Source: Sialis fuliginosa (Eukaryota; Arthropoda; Insecta; Megaloptera; Sialidae). Taken from it: a stretch of 64,000 nucleotides of DNA. How positions within the stretch are numbered: position 1 is the stretch's first letter; the number at the start of each line of letters is the position of its first letter. The notes beneath the pieces were generated by a model. The model was not told where the DNA came from, did not search any database, and saw nothing but the letters and a program-made list of their open reading frames with translations. A program made the position numbers and the translations under genes. The stretch covers positions 11,720,501 to 11,784,500 of the forward strand of contig OY540822.1 of NCBI GenBank assembly GCA_961205875.1, written 5' to 3'. Below are positions 28,101-47,723 of this stretch, piece after piece.

Positions 28101-31100
28101 GTAAGCGATCCACTAGAGACATCTGAACCAATTCTCGCTAAATATCCCTTCACTGTACCTGATCCACCCGGTGCACCTCGCGTTTCTGACTGGGATGCAA
28201 CTATCACTACTCTTATTTGGGATAGACCACGAAGTGATGGAGGATCCCGAATCCAAGGATACAAAGTCGAGTTCAGAGATGTCGCAGAAGATACGGCATG
28301 GAGAATCGCTAATGATTACCTTGTTAAAGACAACACATACCAAATGTACAATTTATTAAGTGGACACGAATATGAATTCAGAGTACGTGCGAAAAACGCT
28401 GCAGGCTACAGCAAACCGTCTGCAAACTCGATGAAATTCAAACTCAAAGGTAAATTCAACGTTCCATCACCACCTGGAACACCTAAAGTTGTTAAAGTCG
28501 GAAAGAACTATGTAGATTTAACATGGGAACCACCCACCAACGATGGTGGATCTCGTATAACAGGTTACATCATAGAGAAACGTGAAGTTGGAGGTGCTAT
28601 GTGGGTACGATGCAATGACTACAATGTCATGGATACTAACTTTACAGTTTTGAATCTAATCGAAAGAAGCGATTATGAATTCCGTATATTCGCAGTTAAC
28701 GCTGCCGGCAAGAGTGATCCAAGCTCTTGTACAATGCCTGTAAAGATATGTGAAGTTGCTGGTGGATTGAAACCAGAATGGATGAGACCTTTATCAAACC
28801 AAATATGTCCTCTTGGAAAATCATACTCGCTTGAATGTGAAGCAGCAGGTAAACCAGAACCGAAAGCCCGGTGGTTGAAGAACGGTAGAGATATTGTTAT
28901 GGGAACAAGGTTCCGCGCCGAAGCTAAGGGAGGAGTATTCTGGCTCCATATATCTGACTGTAATGAACAGGATGATGGCGATTATACATGTGAAGCATTT
29001 AATTCATTGGGCAATGTCCACACTACATGCCGTCTTAAAGTTGGAAGTAAATATTCAAATTCTTATTTTATTTTATTTATTATATATGATATAGGAAACT
29101 AAAAAACTTTTTATTAATATTTTATTTTTATTTCAGCTCCACCACGCATTGATCGTATTCCGACGGATCTTTATCTCCCAGAAGGTGACAATTCTAAGAT
29201 CAAAATATTCTATTCTGGAGATCAACCACTCGATGTTACTCTTTCTAAGGATGGTCACAAGATCAGCGAATCTCCACATATTCGTTACACAGTATTCGAC
29301 GATTACCTCATTATATTCATCAGAGAAATCACTAAAGATGACGCAGGCACATACAACCTCACAGTTAAGAATGACAGTGGTAGCGCATCTGCTAACTTGA
29401 CTATCTACATTACCGGCTTGCCTGGTCCGCCAATAGGACCTCTGGAAGTATCTGACATCACCAAACATACATGTACTTTGCACTGGAAACCACCCAGTTA
29501 CGATGGTGGATTACGTATCACACATTACGTTATTGAACGTAAGGATGTTACGTTGACTCACTGGATAACAGTTCTTAGTCAGAATAAAGAAACAACATGT
29601 GTCATTCAAGGACTTACAGAAGGTCAAGAATACTTGTTTAGAGTATCGGCTGTAAATGATAATGGTATGGGACCACCGCTAGAAGGAGTTAACCCCGTTA
29701 AAGCTAAATCACCATTTGACCCACCTTCAGCTCCTGGTACACCTAAGGTCAGTGAAGTCGGAGGTGATTTTGTCAACTTGGAATGGGCCAAACCGGAATC
29801 AGATGGTGGCTCTCGTATCCAAGGTTACTGGATAGACAAACGTGAAATGGGATCAGAAACATGGCAACGTGTCAACATGAGTATATGCTTGCCAAATCAA
29901 ATAAATGTGTCAAATCTTATTGAGGGCCGTCAATATGAATTTAGAGTATTCGCTCAGAATATTGCTGGACTTTCGCCTATGTCCACAGCATCTACATCTG
30001 TTAAGATTATCGATCCACATACAGCGCAACCACCAGAAATTGTACAACCTCTTAAAGATCTGAACTGTATACAGAACCATAATGCTCAATTCCAATGCAA
30101 GATTACTGGTGTTCCAAAACCAACGATTACGTGGTACAAAGGTGCCCGCGAACTTGCCAATGGCTCGAGATACCACATTTATACAGAAGGTGAAACATGC
30201 AACCTTGTTATTAACGATGTGTATGGTGAAGATGCAGACGAATATGTATGCAGAGCTGTTAATAAGGGCGGTATTAAATCAACTCGCGCTGAATTACATA
30301 TCATGACAGCTCCTAAACTTAATGTACCACCTCGTTTCCGTGATACAGCTTTCTTCGACAAAGGCATCAACGTTGTTATCAAAATACCGTTCACTGGACA
30401 TCCTAAGCCAAAGATTACATGGGTTCGTGAAGGCGAAACCATTGAATCTGGTGGTCATTACGCTGTTGAAGTTAAAGAACGTCATGCTATTCTTACAATC
30501 AGAGATGGTAGCAAGCTGGATAGCGGTCCATACCGTGTCACAGCTGAAAATACTCTTGGCCAAGATTCTGCCATTATTAAAATACAAATCAGCGGTAGGT
30601 TTTGTCTCTTTATACTAGGTCCTTAAAGAATTTATGTAATCATTTATAACATATTTTTTTCTAGATCGACCTGATCCACCACGTTATCCAACAATCGACA
30701 GTATTGGTACAGATTCACTTGCTTTGAGCTGGAAAGCACCGATGTGGGATGGTGGTAGCAATATCACTAACTACATGGTTGAGAAACGCGAACACCCAAT
30801 GAGTAGCTGGATCCGAGTAGGCAACACTAGATTTACAACAATGGCAGTGTCTGGACTTGCTCCTGGGCACAGCTACGAGTTCAGAGTTTATGCTGAAAAT
30901 GTATACGGAAGATCTGAGCCGTCAGAAGTAAGCATCTTGATTACAACCAAAGATGTTGGCAAAAAGGTTGAAAGAAAGAAGCACGAATATAAATGTAAGT
31001 ATTTTTAAACTCATATATCTTTAATTTGTACTATGAACTATATACATTTTTAGTGGACGCTACTGGCAAGAAGATTCGAGGAGAAGCAGATGGACCAATC

Positions 31101-34100
31101 AGTGATTATGATCATTATGTATTCGATATTTATTCTAAATATGTACCACAACCAGTCGAAATTTCAAACAGGAGCGTATATGATGATTACGATATCTTGG
31201 AAGAAATCGGTACAGGAGCATTTGGTGTTGTTCACCGCTGTCGTGAACGCAAAACAGGAAATATATTTGCTGCTAAGTTCATTCCAGTATCACATGCAAT
31301 GGAGAAAGAATTAATTAGAAAAGAAATTGATATCATGAATCAATTACACCATCCTAAATTGATCAACTTACATGACGCATTTGAAGATGATGATGAAATG
31401 GTTTTAGTATTCGAATTGTAAGTTTGTTGTTAATTATTATTCGAATCATTTTAATGATTTAAATCAATTTTCAGTTTATCTGGTGGAGAATTATTTGAAC
31501 GCATCACAGCAGAAGGATACACAATGTCAGAAGCAGAAGTGATCAACTATATGAGACAAATATGCGAAGGAATCAAACATATGCACGAAAAGAACATTAT
31601 TCATTTAGGTGCGTAGTTAATAGCATTTTCATTTTAATTTAAGTGCAAATAAATTTACCGCTATAATTATTTACAGACATCAAACCAGAAAACATTATGT
31701 GTCAAACAAGAAAGAGCACAAATGTTAAACTTATTGATTTCGGATTAGCCACAAAGTTAGACCCCAACGAAGTTGTCAAAATATCAACAGGTACTGCAGA
31801 ATTTGCGGCACCTGAGATCGTTGAAAGGGAACCAGTCGGTTTCTACACAGATATGTGGGCAGTTGGTGTACTAGCATACGTTCTGTAAGTTTTTTGTTTA
31901 GAACAAATTAGTATTATTATCAAATACACAATACAACAAATATTAAATAATGGTAGGTTAAAATGATAATAATAATAAATTAATAGATATATCAATCATA
32001 TTCACTCATTAACAAAAACAATTAATAACATTATTTTATTATGTCACTATGTATGTTGCAAATTTTTAAATTTAAATAACGTAGCATTTTTATTAACATT
32101 AAATAAGGTAGGAATTATCTCAGCAAATGACATATTATAGTCTTTATCTGTACGAACATAGGCTGAGCGGATTGTCTCCATTTGCTGGCGACAATGATAT
32201 CGAGACTCTCAAAAACGTTAAGGCTTGTGACTGGGACTTTGATTCGGAAGCCTTCACCAACGTTTCTCAAGAAGGAAAAGACTTCATACGAAGACTACTT
32301 GTAAAGAACAAAGAGTAAGTGCCGTTTAATATAACTAACTCTATAGCTATTATTATAAATAACTGCTTTTTAGAAAACGTTTGACAGCCCACGAATGTCT
32401 GATCCACGACTGGTTGACAGGAGATCACAAAGATCGCACAGCTCCAATTGCCTCATCTAGATACACTAGTATGAGAGATAAAATCCGTAACAAATATAGT
32501 GATTGGGATAAATTCGTACTTCCTATTGGTCGGCTATCCGAATATTCTTCACTCAAGAAACTATCAATCGAGAAATACAGAATCCATGACACATCATTCG
32601 ACCGAAGACAAGCTGCTCCAAGATTCGTAATAAGACCGCAAAGCGCTTTCTGTTATGAAGGGCAGAGCGTTAAACTGTACTGCAGAGTGATTGCAATTGC
32701 AACACCTACTTTGACTTGGTACCACAATAACCAAGAACTCAGACAGAGTGTTAAGTTCATGAAACGGTACTCAGAAAATGATTACTACTTCATTATCAAC
32801 AGAGTTAAACTAGAAGACCGAGGTGAATATATTATCCGTGCTGAGAACCATTACGGATTCAGAGAAGAAGTTGTCTTCCTAAACGTTCAACGTAAGTCAC
32901 TTATTAATATTTGTTTATTTCTTCAATTGATAAATGTTCGTTCTTTTGTAGCACTTCCTAAAGTTGTTCCTGAATACAGACCGGAGGTACAAGCGACACG
33001 AAGACGCGAGCCTCTACCTTACACTTTCTGGCAAGAAGAGCACGAATCTGCTCCTAGTTTCACATTCCTATTACGTCCTCGTGTAATGCAGGTATATATT
33101 TAATTATTTATTCTTAACGAAGACTGCGAAGAACAATTAAAACGTTTTTACTATACAATCTTTCTTCTTAGGAACGTGATACATGCAAACTGCTGTGTTG
33201 TTTGAGCGGCAAACCATTCCCAACAGTTAAGTGGTACAAAGACAAACGAGAACTAAGCAAGTATGAATACAGTATGAACAGTGCGGACGGAGTCTGCACA
33301 TTCGAAATGGTCGACTGTAAGCCTGGTGATTCTGGAAAATATTCTTGCATAGCTACAAACTGCCACGGCACTGATGAAACTTCAGCTGTTGTAATTGTTG
33401 AAGGTCGATATTTATCATTTATTTATTATGAGATATATTTAATTATATTATATTTTCAGTTTATATCTCGTGTTGAAGTTAATCATAACTTTAACCCGGG
33501 GTAGAATCCAAGAATAACACATTAATTTAATTAAGTACATATTAAATTATTATTTTTATGCAGGGTTAACTGGAACACCTGAACAAGCTCAGATGGCACA
33601 TAAATTATTGCATTCTGGAGGTAAGTTATCAGAACTGGACGATTTGTCTTAATGGTAATATACATGAAATATGTATATTTTTAATTTACTTGTTTTAGAC
33701 CGTAAATATATAGAACAACCAATGAAACCTGCCCCACCACCTATAATTCGCCGAACAAATGTTACTCAACAATCAAATGTTACTCAACATAGTTCATCAA
33801 GTCATACTATAAATCACTCGTCTTCATCAAATAGGGTAATTTATATATTTTTTTAATAAAGAACAATAACGATAATAATGACCGTTGTAAATATTTTAGT
33901 TATCTGCAACATCAAAAACTAGCAGTTCTACACACCTTTCGTCTTCACTAACTGCAGATTCTGACAGTCGTCGTATTAAGAAATATGGAGGCCATTTAGA
34001 ATCAGCTGGAAGTCCTAATAGATCACGAAGTGCTACTAAAGAATTAATTCGTAAGTTTGACTTCGTCAATAAAAACGTTGTATTTTTCAGTCATATTAAT

Positions 34101-35139
34101 TGTTTATTTATTACAGTTCCACCTGACGATTCTTTAATGTGTAAACCCCAATTCACGGATCCTCTAAAAGACCTAACAACTAATGACGGTGAAGCACTGA
34201 CGTTATCATGTAGAGTAAGTGGTGACCCAGAACCTCAAATCCAGTGGAGCAAAGGCGGCAAAATCCTCGCCTCATCAGACATCATGGAAATCAAACACAA
34301 AGCCGGCGTTTGCTCACTGCATATCAACGAACTCTTCCCTGAAGACGAAGGCGAATACGTCTGCAAGGCTACAAACTCAATAGGTCTAGCCGAGACAAAA
34401 TGCAGACTGAAAGTCAACCGTAAGTGTCATATACATACATTTTGTCGGCTATACATGTAATATATATAATTAAATGTGATATATAACGAGTAATGTTTAT
34501 TTTGCAGCAATGGTCGCAAACGGAGACAGAAAACAAAGCAAAGACAAACAGCCACAGATAGTGAGCCATCTGAAATCTATGCACGTAAACGACGGAGAGC
34601 CAGTAACACTGTCGTGTCGCATCATCGGCGCTAACCAGTTCGACGTAGTCTGGTTACACAACAACAAAGAGATAAAGCCGAGCAAAGACTTCCAGTACTC
34701 GAACGAGGCACACATCTACAAACTGCATATGACCGAAATCTTCCCGGAAGACGCAGGCACGTACACTTGCGAGGCGTTTAATGACGCCGGTGAGAGCTTT
34801 AGCACTTGCACTCTGGTCGTGGTAGTGCCGGGAGAGAAACCCAAAGGGCCGTCGTTCAAGACATTCCCAGACTCTGCGACGGTCACCGTAGGAGAAGCGG
34901 CTTCGTTCTCGGTGCTGTTCGAGGAAGCGCCTCTGCGCCTCGATTGGCTCAAAGACGGAAAACCTCTAGCTGAAGGTCGCTCTAAGTACAGCTTCACAGC
35001 CGACGGCAACAAATTCAAGCTGCAGATAGCTGGATGTGACGCAACAGACACCGGACAGTATCAAGTCAAAGCGGTCGGTAAGAAAGGAGAATTATCAGCG
35101 GCGTTCAGTCTCAACGTCTTTCCACCAGGGGACCAATGA
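312..35139 (+). CDS. bt: Projectin (twitchin/titin-family giant muscle kinase), 5'-partial
   Basis: This is the gene for projectin, the invertebrate mini-titin. It is a sarcomeric protein of Ig and FnIII domains with a C-terminal Ser/Thr kinase, found along thick filaments and, in insect flight muscle, in the connecting filament. The exons assemble without a frame break into 7,617 residues; the first visible exon starts in phase 0 after an AG at 310-311, so the true start lies upstream. Exon order is given in the segment entries below. Almost all introns at domain borders are phase 1. Domain content seen here: 31 Ig, 39 FnIII and one kinase. From memory, Drosophila projectin has 39 FnIII and 39 Ig, so about eight Ig domains should lie upstream. 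Obscurin/Unc-89 and stretchin are excluded by the regular Fn-Fn-Ig order and the kinase position. The gene family is certain; small linker exons are less so. Confidence 0.96.
650..1265. mobile_element. MITE-like inverted-repeat element in a projectin intron
   Basis: Within the 587-1293 intron, 650-684 (containing GGTTACATCTAATA) matches the reverse complement of 1232-1265 (TATTAGATGTAACCCC) with a few mismatches. The ~550 bp between has no coding capacity. Terminal inverted repeats around a non-coding core suggest a non-autonomous DNA transposon. No target-site duplication was resolved. Confidence 0.5.
2229..2345 (+). CDS. bt: Projectin PEVK-region exon (39 codons, phase 0-0)
   Basis: A 117 bp open segment lies between a TTTTACAG acceptor and a GTCTGA donor. 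It starts [20 protein letters not shown] and ends HSNWSWLK. It follows the exon ending at 1742, which also stops in phase 0, so including or skipping it keeps the frame, as expected for alternatively spliced linker exons. I do not recognise the exact peptide, but its position and composition fit the linker. Confidence 0.7.
2346..3820 (+). other. bt: Projectin intron sequence around one candidate small exon
   Basis: Very AT-rich sequence. Apart from the candidate exon at 2874-2942 I see nothing coding. The short open frames on both strands here (for example around 3267-3521) are low-complexity and not gene-like. Confidence 0.5.
2874..2942 (+). CDS. bt: Candidate small projectin linker exon (23 codons, phase 0-0)
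   Basis: After an AG at 2872-2873 an open 69 bp segment reads [20 protein letters not shown] and ends DSK before a GTTAAGT donor. It is symmetric (phase 0-0) like the neighbouring linker exons, and is rich in Pro, Arg and Lys. The acceptor has a poor pyrimidine tract, so this could be chance. Confidence 0.4.
3830..5553. mobile_element. Foldback DNA transposon with 9 bp direct repeats, carrying a nested insertion
   Basis: The left end (GGTGGAGCGAAAAACCA) is the inverse of the right end near 5553 (TTTTTTGCTCCATTCTA). Inverted matching continues inward: around 4536-4720 pairs with 5335-5515 (shared core GTAACCCCTAAAACTAAAA), and 4935-4990 pairs with 5150-5210. The direct repeat CTGTATATA flanks both ends (3821-3829 and 5554-5562). 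The left arm is interrupted at about 3885-4530 by another repeat, which shares 4188-4262 with the palindrome at 54 kb. No intact transposase is visible. A 9 bp duplication suggests a MULE-like or related cut-and-paste family; the superfamily is not determined. Confidence 0.7.
5738..5794 (+). CDS. bt: Projectin linker exon with DWP motif (19 codons, phase 0-0)
   Basis: Between a CATCAG acceptor and a GTTTCG donor the segment reads [19 protein letters not shown]. It aligns with the exons at 7066 and 7770 (xSLxxxIPDWPxL), which is the main evidence that it is real. It is symmetric in phase 0. The frame stays open upstream to about 5674, so a longer exon with another acceptor is possible. The RRPS element of its sister exons is degenerate here (RAYS). 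Confidence 0.6.
5795..7065 (+). other. bt: Projectin intron, no supported gene
   Basis: No exon was found here. Around 6205-6330 the sequence is less AT-rich, with two TGACGT/TGACGTA cores and many TACGTA-like steps, which might be regulatory. The short frame on the minus strand there has no recognisable content. Confidence 0.4.
7066..7149 (+). CDS. bt: Projectin linker exon with RRPSL-DWP repeat (28 codons, phase 0-0)
   Basis: After a TTCTAG acceptor an 84 bp open segment reads [19 protein letters not shown] and ends IEK before GTTGGA. It shares RRPSLxxLxxDWPxL with the exon at 7770, and RRPSL with the exon at 312. RRPS fits the basophilic-kinase consensus R-R-x-S. Its symmetric phase allows skipping. 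No other gene explains it. Confidence 0.75.
7150..7769 (+). other. bt: Projectin intron with a TTGTA microsatellite and CpG-richer stretch
   Basis: A short tandem repeat of TTGTA lies at about 7251-7277. From about 7520 the sequence is clearly richer in CpG and GC than the surrounding introns, up to the exon at 7770. No coding exon was recognised between. Confidence 0.5.
7770..7847 (+). CDS. bt: Projectin linker exon with RRPSL-DWP repeat (26 codons, phase 0-0)
   Basis: After a GTTCTAG acceptor the segment reads [20 protein letters not shown] and ends HKIE before a GTCGGA donor. It is the clearest member of the three-exon RRPSL...DWP family and sits in the linker just before the Ig block. 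It is symmetric in phase 0, so it can be spliced in or out without changing the frame. Confidence 0.75.
7848..8751 (+). other. bt: Projectin intron with unexplained GC-richer open frames
   Basis: The region 8290-8490 is GC-rich for this genome and open in two + frames at once (about 8220-8495 and 8273-8509). Neither resembles a known family. A perfect 15 bp inverted repeat (ATTTTGATCACAAAA at 8460-8474, complement at 8516-8530) closes it. It could be an unrecognised last exon, a regulatory block or a transposon relic. Confidence 0.35.
8752..10600 (+). CDS. bt: Projectin segment: five consecutive Ig domains
   Basis: Exons 8752-8877, 8939-9083, 9148-9287, 9370-9514, 9627-10032 and the first part of 10176-10906. 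Ig a runs from [19 protein letters not shown] to [10 protein letters not shown]. Ig b (from [19 protein letters not shown]) has [10 protein letters not shown] and [10 protein letters not shown]. Ig c (from 9627) has [15 protein letters not shown] and [10 protein letters not shown]. Ig d has [12 protein letters not shown] and DDGEIMC. Ig e has [12 protein letters not shown] and [15 protein letters not shown]. This is the Ig block that follows the PEVK region and precedes the Fn-Fn-Ig core in projectin. The intron at 10033-10175 cuts Ig d within an Arg codon (phase 2). A TA-rich run fills much of that intron. Confidence 0.93.
10601..25215 (+). CDS. bt: Projectin core: fourteen [FnIII-FnIII-Ig] modules
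   Basis: Approximate module starts: 10601, 11570, 12650, 13990, 14945, 16235, 17305, 18250, 19390, 20470, 21595, 22490, 23365, 24250. Each FnIII has a P-P-x-D-D/N-G-G core and a YxFRVxAVNxxG strand; each Ig has GEPPPTxTW and D(S/T)GxY. Exons: 10176-10906, 10972-11871, 11983-12285, 12367-12963, 13100-13402, 13510-13791, 13990-14289, 14359-15552, 15952-16533, 16593-16895, 16958-17102, 17163-17902, 17965-18546, 18614-18916, 19037-19318, 19390-19695, 19759-20061, 20127-20259, 20326-20651, 20724-20846, 21010-25019 and 25087 onward. The last full exon alone is 4,010 bp and covers nearly five modules. This regular super-repeat is diagnostic of projectin/twitchin and builds the rod that lies along the thick filament. 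Confidence 0.95.
13827..13878 (+). repeat. Perfect 20-bp intronic hairpin
   Basis: In the intron between exons 13510-13791 and 13990-14289, the stretch TGATGATTTGTATTGGGAT and its exact reverse complement (13859-13877) face each other across a 12-nt loop. One more pair extends the stem to 20 bp. It could be a small structured RNA, a recent foldback insertion or a splicing structure. Confidence 0.7.
15811..15870. repeat. Short inverted repeat in projectin intron
   Basis: TGAATTAGGC (15811-15820) and GCCTAATTCA (15861-15870) are inverse copies inside the 15553-15951 intron. Otherwise the ~400 bp intron holds nothing recognisable. Confidence 0.4.
25216..30994 (+). CDS. bt: Projectin segment: irregular FnIII/Ig block before the kinase
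   Basis: Exons: rest of 25087-25621, then 25761-25955, 26024-26487, 26549-26972, 27047-27233, 27295-27835, 27993-29046, 29137-30594 and 30665-30994. Domain order read from the translation: Fn-Fn-Fn-Ig (Ig from about 26335), Fn-Fn-Ig (Ig from about 27410), Fn-Fn-Fn-Ig-Ig (Igs from about 28765 and 29137), Fn-Fn-Ig-Ig (Igs from about 30020 and 30310), then a final Fn ending [11 protein letters not shown]. The switch from strict Fn-Fn-Ig to longer patterns after fourteen modules is the layout known for twitchin and projectin. All junction phases agree. Several domains are interrupted by introns here (25622, 26488, 27234, 27836), unlike most of the core. Confidence 0.93.
31054..32430 (+). CDS. bt: Projectin kinase domain (MLCK/titin-kinase family)
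   Basis: Exons 31054-31417, 31475-31608, 31677-31884, 32162-32314 and the first part of 32374-32891. The Gly-rich loop is IGTGAFGVV (about 31206-31232), the ATP-anchoring Lys is in FAAKFI (31275-31277), the catalytic loop is HLDIKPEN, the Mg-binding loop is DFGLA (from 31736), and the activation segment ends [12 protein letters not shown] in place of HRD is usual in twitchin/titin-type kinases. The codon for the catalytic Asp is split by the intron at 31609-31676. All catalytic residues are present, so the kinase should be active. Substrates cannot be inferred from the sequence. Confidence 0.95.
32431..35139 (+). CDS. bt: Projectin C-terminus: kinase regulatory tail, five Ig domains and a Ser-rich linker
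   Basis: Exons: rest of 32374-32891, then 32952-33091, 33172-33403, 33564-33620, 33699-33835, 33900-34050, 34117-34419 and 34508-35139. A basic tail ([19 protein letters not shown]...) matches the place of the autoinhibitory tail of twitchin-type kinases. Ig 1 starts at [12 protein letters not shown] and Ig 2 at [11 protein letters not shown]. The three small exons 33564-34050 encode a Pro- and Ser/Thr-rich linker with a doubled NVTQ motif and [11 protein letters not shown]. Ig 3 ([11 protein letters not shown]), Ig 4 ([17 protein letters not shown]) and Ig 5 ([12 protein letters not shown]) follow, ending [10 protein letters not shown] and TGA. The last two exons are noticeably GC-richer than the rest of the gene. 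Confidence 0.92.
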
Positions 35140-35510
35140 ACGTTTCACGTGACCGGCTAGGTCGATGTGGACGGTCACTAGCTGCATCCTCGTTACACCA
35201 CCCCCCGTCTGTGACCGGCGCACCGACCTACCCTTTACACACATACACACACACACCCGCCTCAGTGTTACACGTTGCTTATTGTTTCTAGTTCACTATC
35301 TATTATACATAGTACCAGTATCGAAGTTTGTAAATTAATATTAATAAATAATTTAATTATACTTGTTGTAAATTAATTGAATGTATTTGAAACGACATAG
35401 GAATGTGATATAACTATGCAGTCATGTGTAACAATTGTTATTATTTATTTCCACGATTAATGTATATGTAAATTTTATCTGCAATAAAATATTTAATTTT
35501 TTAATAACTT
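35140..35510 (+). terminator. bt: Projectin 3' UTR with polyadenylation signals
   Basis: After the TGA the sequence is C-rich with a CA microsatellite (about 35238-35256), then becomes AT-rich. AATAAA occurs at 35343-35348 and 35483-35488. The second is followed by T-rich sequence and is the likelier end. The exact cleavage site is not visible. Confidence 0.6.
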
Positions 35511-35793
35511 TTCGTATAGTACCTCTCTAATTAGGAACATTTAATTTAATCATACATTCAATACAAAAGTTAAGAAAAGTATTTTCCAAGTTTTATAGGA
35601 ATGGGTCGAATATTCAGTTTCAGGCGAAGTAGTAGAAAGATTCAATGTACGATTGACCGAAGCAGATTGATAATATATAAGTATGTACCTAATATATTTT
35701 ATAGTTTACTACAGATTTTATAGAAATAAACAAACTAAAAAGAAATCTTTTATAAAACAGAAAAAAGTTGTTTACACAGTATTTATTAACTTT

Positions 35794-35864
35794 AGTGGTG
35801 TCAAACACGCGGTCCGTGGACTACATGTGAACTGAAAAGCCCTGGAATGCGGTCCGCAACCCGA
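35794..35864. repeat. Fragment resembling a hAT-type transposon end
   Basis: GTGGTGTCAAACACGCGGTC followed by CGTGGACTACATGTG resembles the widespread hAT-end motif (GGTGTCAAACTCGCGGCCCG). Only one end is visible, so this is a relic at most. A similar tail (AAGTTTGAAGATCACTGAT) occurs near 61241-61263. Confidence 0.3.
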
Positions 35865-35984
35865 AACATGAAATTAATTTTATTAAATTAATAAAATTAG
35901 AATTTAAAAAAATATAAAATACAATTTTTAAACACTGCAAATTATAGCTTAGCATAATTAGGTTCTTTAAAAAAAACTTGTCAA

Positions 35985-36260
35985 AAAGTATATATTGAGG
36001 GAACTACAGCCCTCCAAAGATTTTGCCCCAAACTAGTTTTTATTTAATATTTTGAGAATTCATTGTGATACAGTTATGAAATTTGACAACCAATTTAGTA
36101 TTAATAAGTGTTACTGATTACCAATTTTAACTAATTATAATTTAGACTAGGGCTCTATGATGACAATGGGTCCATCAATTTTTATCTAGTATTTTTTGTT
36201 TTTTTTTTGGGCACTTATTTAAGATTATACGACACAGAATACACAAAAATATACTTTGCT
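35985..36260. repeat. Relict copy of the 61.75 kb MITE family
   Basis: This stretch, including GTGATACAGTTATGAAATTT, matches the arms of the inverted-repeat element at 61750-62548 in the same order (CTACAGCC, then TTTGCCC, then the shared core, then a run ending near GGGCACTTATTTAAGATT). Only a single arm is present. It shows the family is repeated in this genome. Confidence 0.55.
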
Positions 36261-37864
36261 CATTTGTCATAGGACGCATCGATGCAAAAGAAAACATACC
36301 GAATTTTACTTAATACGGATACTTTAAATTACACAAAATAAATTTATATTCTTATATGATAAAAAATAAGACAAAAAGTTAATTTAAATGTAACTCAAAA
36401 ATGCATCCTTATCAACAAATAGCTATTTTAAGTGTCGCTTTTAGTTAAGTTAGTAAAGTACGTGTAACAGTAATAGAACTAGCTATAGGTTTAAGAGGAC
36501 ACGTATTAGGAGATATTTTTACATAAACTTTTCTTCTTGTTTCCGGCCCTGAACTGTACTACGTGTAACGAGTATTGCAATACTAATTGTAAGTGTGTTT
36601 AATTCTACCTGAATACCGGCCTGTATTATTAACGATCCATATCAACCATATGTGGCAGACCTGCATTTATATCCCAAGCATAGACAACATATTTGTATAC
36701 TGTCAAAAAATAGTAAACATGGAGTTAGACGATTGACAGTGCAAAGCTGGGGGCATCATTGTTTATAAAAATGGCATAAAAGCAAGTAAAAAATTTAATT
36801 TTCAATTTATTTCAATATACAAATAAAAACACAATATGAAAATCAAACAGTTGAATGGATAACTAAAAGTTTCCGAATGGCTTAAAATTTTTATTTTTTT
36901 TATTACAAAATAAATAAAAATAGATATTAAAATATATATATTATTATTTCAACGTAAGTACATTTTTTAATATTTATTTATTTTTTAATCTGATACTAGA
37001 AACGCATATTTAAAGATGAGTCTAAAAACCTGCTCTTTAATTACTCTTACATACATAAAAATGCAAATTAAATAATATTTATGGGCATTTTACAAATATT
37101 TTGTATACATCCAATACATCTGAATATATAATTTATAAATAAAATAAATTTTCACAGAAAAATTACGCGATTTTTATTTCGGTGATATCTTACAAAATAA
37201 ACAAAAAATATACATGATGACATTTTTTATTTTATTTTGCTAATGATAAAATACGCACACGAAGTCAAGGCAAAAATGAATAGAACGTATACTGTAGGTT
37301 TTAAAAACACCTTGTATTTCTTAATAGTGTGGGCAAACCAAGGCTAGTGGGAGAAATTACAGATGTTATTTCAAACACATTTTACCTGTGATCTACCTAT
37401 TTTGTCACATCTCTCTTTAAATACATTCCTTTCATTTCAAAAATCAGTTGTATGTTGTTTAAATATAAGTGCTGTAGAACATGTACGTATGTATAATATA
37501 GTGTATACTTATTGATTTAACCCTTTAAGTGTGATATGTGTATTTTACTTTTTAAATTATTCATTCAAATCCATATGACGTACATATATCAATTTCTTGA
37601 AATGTTGCACAAGATGTACACTATTATTACGAAAAAATACGTTTAAAAATGCATATGTTTATATTTGCATATATAATTTAAAAATAATAATAAATAAATA
37701 TTATAGTTTAGAAGTTTAGATCATCTCCAAAAATAAATATAAACTTACGTGCAAATTTATTTAAATTTATCAACTATAAATTAAACGTATATTCAAAATT
37801 AATAATCAACTAAATTGTTTTTAAAATTTAAAAAATAAGCGTTTTTATTTTAGATTCAAGTGAA

Positions 37865-37882
37865 ATGATTCGTTTAATTTGA
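37865..37882 (+). promoter_or_regulatory. Short upstream ORF before the kinesin start
   Basis: A five-codon frame (MIRLI, stop) sits 30 bp upstream of the kinesin ATG, in the putative 5' UTR that begins after a TTTTATTTTAG acceptor at 37852-37853. It could weaken translation of the main frame if the UTR exon is as drawn. Confidence 0.3.
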
Positions 37883-37911
37883 TATTACGGAATAAATAAA
37901 TAAAAACAAAT

Positions 37912-47723
<9,812 letters not shown>

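Larger units (their letters stand above)
35511..37853. other. Intergenic region between projectin and the KIF21-type kinesin
   Basis: No coding exon was found in about 2.3 kb. It holds repeat relics (35794-35864 and 35985-36260, described separately) and otherwise very AT-rich sequence. The kinesin promoter should lie here, but no core promoter element stands out. Confidence 0.5.
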
